A stretch of DNA of 64,000 nucleotides from Croceimicrobium sp965279135. GTDB taxonomy: Bacteria > Bacteroidota > Bacteroidia > Flavobacteriales > Schleiferiaceae. Below the pieces are notes generated by a model. The model saw nothing but the letters and a program-made list of their open reading frames with translations. It had not been told where the DNA came from and did no database searches. Positions 61,527 through 64,000 of this stretch are shown piece after piece. The position numbers were made by a program, and so were the translations under genes. Numbering within the stretch: position 1 is the first letter of the stretch; the number at the start of each line of letters is the position of its first letter. Location of the stretch: NCBI GenBank assembly GCA_965279135.1, contig OZ257133.1, positions 1,984,001 through 2,048,000 of the forward strand. Reading direction: 5' to 3'.

Positions 61527-61559
61527 AAAAGGGATAAGAACTAAAGTCCTTATCCCTTT
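61524..61559 (-). terminator. Intrinsic terminator of the rpsK-rpsD-rpoA-rplQ operon
   Basis: On the minus strand, AAAGGGATAAG pairs perfectly with CTTATCCCTTT and is followed by a T run, 23 bases after the rplQ stop. Confidence 0.93.
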
Positions 61560-61582
61560 CGATATCGTGAGAAGAAATTCAA

Positions 61583-62275
61583 CTATTCGCCTTTCTTTTC
61601 TTCTTCATTGTCTTCCGTGGAAGCTTCCGTCTCGGGAGCCTCTTCTTCAGCTGCCGGAGCTTCTTCAACCACTTCCTCTTCAGCTTTGGTTTCCTCAGCT
61701 GCCGGAGCTTCCTCAGCAACCGTCTCTTCTGCCGCTGGAGCTTCCTCTACTGCAGGAGTATCTTCAGTTACAGTTTCCTCTGCAGATTCCACTGCTTCTG
61801 CTGCTACTTCCTCTACTGCCGCTTCAGGAGCAGGAGCCTCGGTTTTAGCTTTAGAAGATCCGCCACGACGACGACGTTTAGACTTAGTAGCTTCTTTCTT
61901 AGCATTGGTGTAAACCTCATTGAAGTCTACCAATTCAATCATGCACATTTCAGCATTATCACCTAAACGATTTCCAGTTTTAATGATACGGGTATATCCT
62001 CCTGGACGATCGCCTACTTTGGCTGCAACTTCGCGGAACAATTCTGTAACGGCATTCTTATTTTTCAAATAAGAGAATACAACGCGGCGATTGTGAGTAT
62101 TATCGGTTTTAGCTTTAGTAACTAAAGGTTCGATAAAGTTCTTCAAGGCTTTAGCCTTGGCCACTGTAGTATTAATGCGCTTATGTTCAATCAAGCTGCT
62201 CGCCATGTTGGACAACATCGCTTTGCGGTGCGCTGATTTTCTACCGAGATGATTTATTTTCTTTCCGTGTCTCAT
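61583..62275 (-). CDS. rplQ: 50S ribosomal protein L17 with long acidic C-terminal tail
   Basis: The first 125 or so residues are canonical L17 (MRHGKKINHLGRKSAHRKAML, TRIIKTGNRLGDNAEMCMIEL). The usual length is 115-130 residues, but this protein has 230. After a basic KSKRRRRGG segment the tail is a low-complexity Glu/Ala/Pro/Val array with repeated EEAPAAEE units. The position after rpoA is the standard order. It is the last gene of the operon. Confidence 0.97.
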   Translation of the reverse strand: MRHGKKINHLGRKSAHRKAMLSNMASSLIEHKRINTTVAKAKALKNFIEPLVTKAKTDNTHNRRVVFSYLKNKNAVTELFREVAAKVGDRPGGYTRIIKTGNRLGDNAEMCMIELVDFNEVYTNAKKEATKSKRRRRGGSSKAKTEAPAPEAAVEEVAAEAVESAEETVTEDTPAVEEAPAAEETVAEEAPAAEETKAEEEVVEEAPAAEEEAPETEASTEDNEEEKKGE

Positions 62276-62282
62276 CGGTTAA

Positions 62283-63275
62283 CTAGTCCTTGTCTAATTT
62301 GTATTTTGAGATATCCATACCGAAGCTCAAACCTTTGCTTTCAACTAGCTCATCAAGCTCAGTAAGAGATTTCTTACCGAAGTTGCGGAACTTCATAAGG
62401 TCGCTCTTGGTATAGGTAACCAGATCTCCTAAGGTATCCACTTCCGCCGCTTTCAAGCAGTTTAGGGCACGAACTGAAAGATCCATATCAACCAATTTGG
62501 TCTTAAGAAGCTGACGCATGTGAAGGATCTCCTCATCATACTTATCTGCTTCAGAAGCTGAATTGTCTTCTAATGAAATCTTTTCATCGCTCACAAGCAT
62601 GAAGTGCTGGATCAAAATCTTAGCCGCTTCAGTAAGCGCTTTCTTAGGATGAATAGAACCATCGGTGGTGATGTCAAGAATCAACTTTTCAAAGTCAGTT
62701 TTTTGCTCAACACGATAGTTCTCGATACTGTACTTTACGTTCTTAATTGGAGTGTAGATGGCATCAACTGCGATAGTACCGATAGGGGCACCACTCTTTT
62801 TGTTCTCCTCTGCTGGTACATATCCGCGACCTTTCTCGATAGTTACATCCATAGAGATGCTTACTGAAGGATCAAGGTTACAGATTACCAAGTCAGGGTT
62901 TAATACCTGAAAAGAGCTGGCAAATTTGCCAATATCACCAGCGGTCAGACGCTCCTGCCCGCTAATACTCATATTGATGCTTTCGCTGTCGTTTTCCTCG
63001 ATCTGACGCTTGAAACGCACTTGCTTCAAGTTTAGGATGATCTCGGTTACATCTTCTACCACTCCTTTGATAGTGGAGAACTCATGATCCACGCCTTCAA
63101 TACGTACCGAAGTAATGGCAAAGCCCTCCAGTGATGACAAAAGAACCCGACGCAATGCGTTTCCTACGGTTAGACCGTATCCGGGCTCCAAAGGCCTGAA
63201 CTCAAATTGACCTTCAGTATCGGTCGCTTGATTCATGATTACCTGATCAGGCTTCTGGAAATTTAAGATCGCCAT
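62283..63275 (-). CDS. rpoA: DNA-directed RNA polymerase alpha subunit
   Basis: A 330-residue RpoA. The N-terminal dimerisation domain has EPGYGLTVGNALRRVLLSSLEG and IEGVDHEFSTIKGVVED. The C-terminal alpha-CTD has LDMDLSVRALNCLKAAEVDTLGDL and FRNFGKKSLTELDE. Length and domains are normal. It lies between rpsD and rplQ in the conserved order. Confidence 0.98.
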   Translation of the reverse strand: MAILNFQKPDQVIMNQATDTEGQFEFRPLEPGYGLTVGNALRRVLLSSLEGFAITSVRIEGVDHEFSTIKGVVEDVTEIILNLKQVRFKRQIEENDSESINMSISGQERLTAGDIGKFASSFQVLNPDLVICNLDPSVSISMDVTIEKGRGYVPAEENKKSGAPIGTIAVDAIYTPIKNVKYSIENYRVEQKTDFEKLILDITTDGSIHPKKALTEAAKILIQHFMLVSDEKISLEDNSASEADKYDEEILHMRQLLKTKLVDMDLSVRALNCLKAAEVDTLGDLVTYTKSDLMKFRNFGKKSLTELDELVESKGLSFGMDISKYKLDKD

Positions 63276-63300
63276 ATGGGTAGGGAATTAAGGTTATTAA

Positions 63301-63906
63301 TTATTTAGAGTACAATTCTACGATCAGCTGCTCCTTGATGTTTTCAGGAACCTGAGCTCTCATAGGTACACTTAGCATTTTACCGCTGTGTGAAGATTCG
63401 TTCCACTCCAACCACTCTAGGGTTTCTTTGCGAGTAGAAAGAGAATCAGAAATCGCTTGAAGTGATTTAGACTTCTCACGCACACCTACAACATCACCAA
63501 CTTTCACCTGGTATGAAGGGATGTTTAACACCTCTCCGTTTACAGTGATATGACGGTGACCTACCAATTGACGTGCTGCACGACGGGTAGGTGCAATGCC
63601 CAAGCGGTATACGATGTTGTCAAGGCGACTCTCACACAATTGAAGTAGTACCTCACCGGTAATACCCTTCGCACGAGATGCACGATCGAACATATTAGCG
63701 AATTGACGCTCCAGGATACCATAGGTATACTTGGCCTTTTGCTTTTCAGCAAGCTGGATTGCGTATTCGGATTTCTTCCCACGACGACGGTTAGGACCGT
63801 GCTGACCGGGAGGATAGTTTTTTCTTTCTAAGGCACGATCAGGTCCGAAGATAGGATCCTGGAACTTACGTGCAATCTTGGAAACGGGGCCTCTGTATCT
63901 AGCCAT
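63301..63906 (-). CDS. rpsD: 30S ribosomal protein S4
   Basis: A 201-residue S4, a primary 16S rRNA-binding protein. It starts MARYRGPVSKIARKFQD and has the S4 domain with SRLDNIVYRLG, ARQLVGHRHITVNG and PSYQVKVGDVVGV. No zinc Cys cluster is present. It lies 23 bp after rpsK. Confidence 0.98.
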   Translation of the reverse strand: MARYRGPVSKIARKFQDPIFGPDRALERKNYPPGQHGPNRRRGKKSEYAIQLAEKQKAKYTYGILERQFANMFDRASRAKGITGEVLLQLCESRLDNIVYRLGIAPTRRAARQLVGHRHITVNGEVLNIPSYQVKVGDVVGVREKSKSLQAISDSLSTRKETLEWLEWNESSHSGKMLSVPMRAQVPENIKEQLIVELYSK

Positions 63907-63929
63907 TACTCTTTAATCTAAATAGTTGA

Positions 63930-64000
63930 TTAAACTCTTCTTCTCTTGGGTGGACGACATCCATTGTGCGGGATCGGAGTAACGTCTACGATCTCGGTAA
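63930..64000 (-). CDS. rpsK: 30S ribosomal protein S11, C-terminal end (partial)
   Basis: The last 22 codons are visible on the minus strand, reading DVTPIPHNGCRPPKRRRV before TAA. This is the nearly invariant S11 C-terminus. The 5' part lies beyond the window. The order rpsK-rpsD-rpoA-rplQ is standard. Confidence 0.95.
   Translation of the reverse strand, partial: TEIVDVTPIPHNGCRPPKRRRV

Noticed and set aside
61567..61913. Plus-strand Leu/Pro- and Ser/Ala-rich frames opposite the rplQ tail
   Set aside because: They are shadows of the repetitive acidic L17 tail in other frames.

Overview
The window is a chromosomal segment of a bacterium of the phylum Bacteroidota, most likely a marine Flavobacteriales member. 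The evidence is as follows. Three secreted proteins carry type IX secretion (T9SS) C-terminal domains. Recognisable promoters have the Bacteroidota form TTTG plus TAnnTTTG, and start codons lack Shine-Dalgarno sequences. Ribosomal proteins S16, L17 and S1 carry acidic tails. Methionine synthase is split into two genes, and DUF4920 and DUF4476 proteins are present. No tRNA, rRNA or CRISPR array was seen. The genes are densely packed and no gene-free stretch exceeds 300 bases.

Layout. (1) 1-6318 is an alpha-glucan block: a GlgE-like maltosyltransferase that lacks the usual acid/base glutamate, branching enzyme GlgB, a small CBM48 protein on the opposite strand, and a GH31 glucosidase. (2) 6372-9953 holds a histidine kinase/LytTR regulator pair and a patatin-like hydrolase. 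(3) 9993-18083 is one 2696-residue secreted mosaic: beta-propeller, kelch repeats, five malectin domains and a T9SS tail. (4) 18342-20154 is rpsP-rimM-trmN. (5) 20193-26668 holds a saccharopine dehydrogenase family enzyme, a DUF4476 protein, a DUF423 protein, pckA, a small membrane protein and a PIN-PhoH protein. (6) 26777-34061 is a methionine/SAM block. The metH1-metH2-metF operon lies behind a SAM-I riboswitch. metK lies behind what appears to be a SAM-II/SAM-V-type aptamer. (7) 34062-35578 holds heptamer repeat arrays interrupted by a complete IS3-family element. (8) 35582-44930 is mixed: ilvE, DUF4920 and c-type cytochrome lipoproteins, mnmD, a secreted gliding-type protein, a Nudix hydrolase, a nucleotide-sugar-epimerase-like protein, an M1 peptidase and an NlpC/P60 lipoprotein. 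(9) 44927-52149, all on the minus strand, holds a histidine kinase, a Nif3-like protein, a coiled-coil protein related to zinc-ribbon proteins, a TPR protein, lgt, a DUF192 protein and a YciI-like protein. (10) 52255-64000 holds rpsA, a T9SS cargo protein, an AT-rich orphan with a PD-(D/E)XK-like motif, the carA-eno-gltA operon, and the end of the ribosomal alpha-type operon (rpsK-rpsD-rpoA-rplQ).

The most notable signals are the two structurally different SAM-sensing leaders about 1.1 kb apart. Each starts at its predicted transcription start. The SAM-I leader has a terminator-like hairpin that is mutually exclusive with the ligand-stabilised P1 helix, an arrangement that would predict unusual ON logic. 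Other points worth checking are the GlgE-like protein with Asn at the acid/base position, the zinc-ribbon homologue without cysteines, and the AT-rich nuclease-like orphan. All functional assignments come from reading motifs in the sequence. No database search was run.
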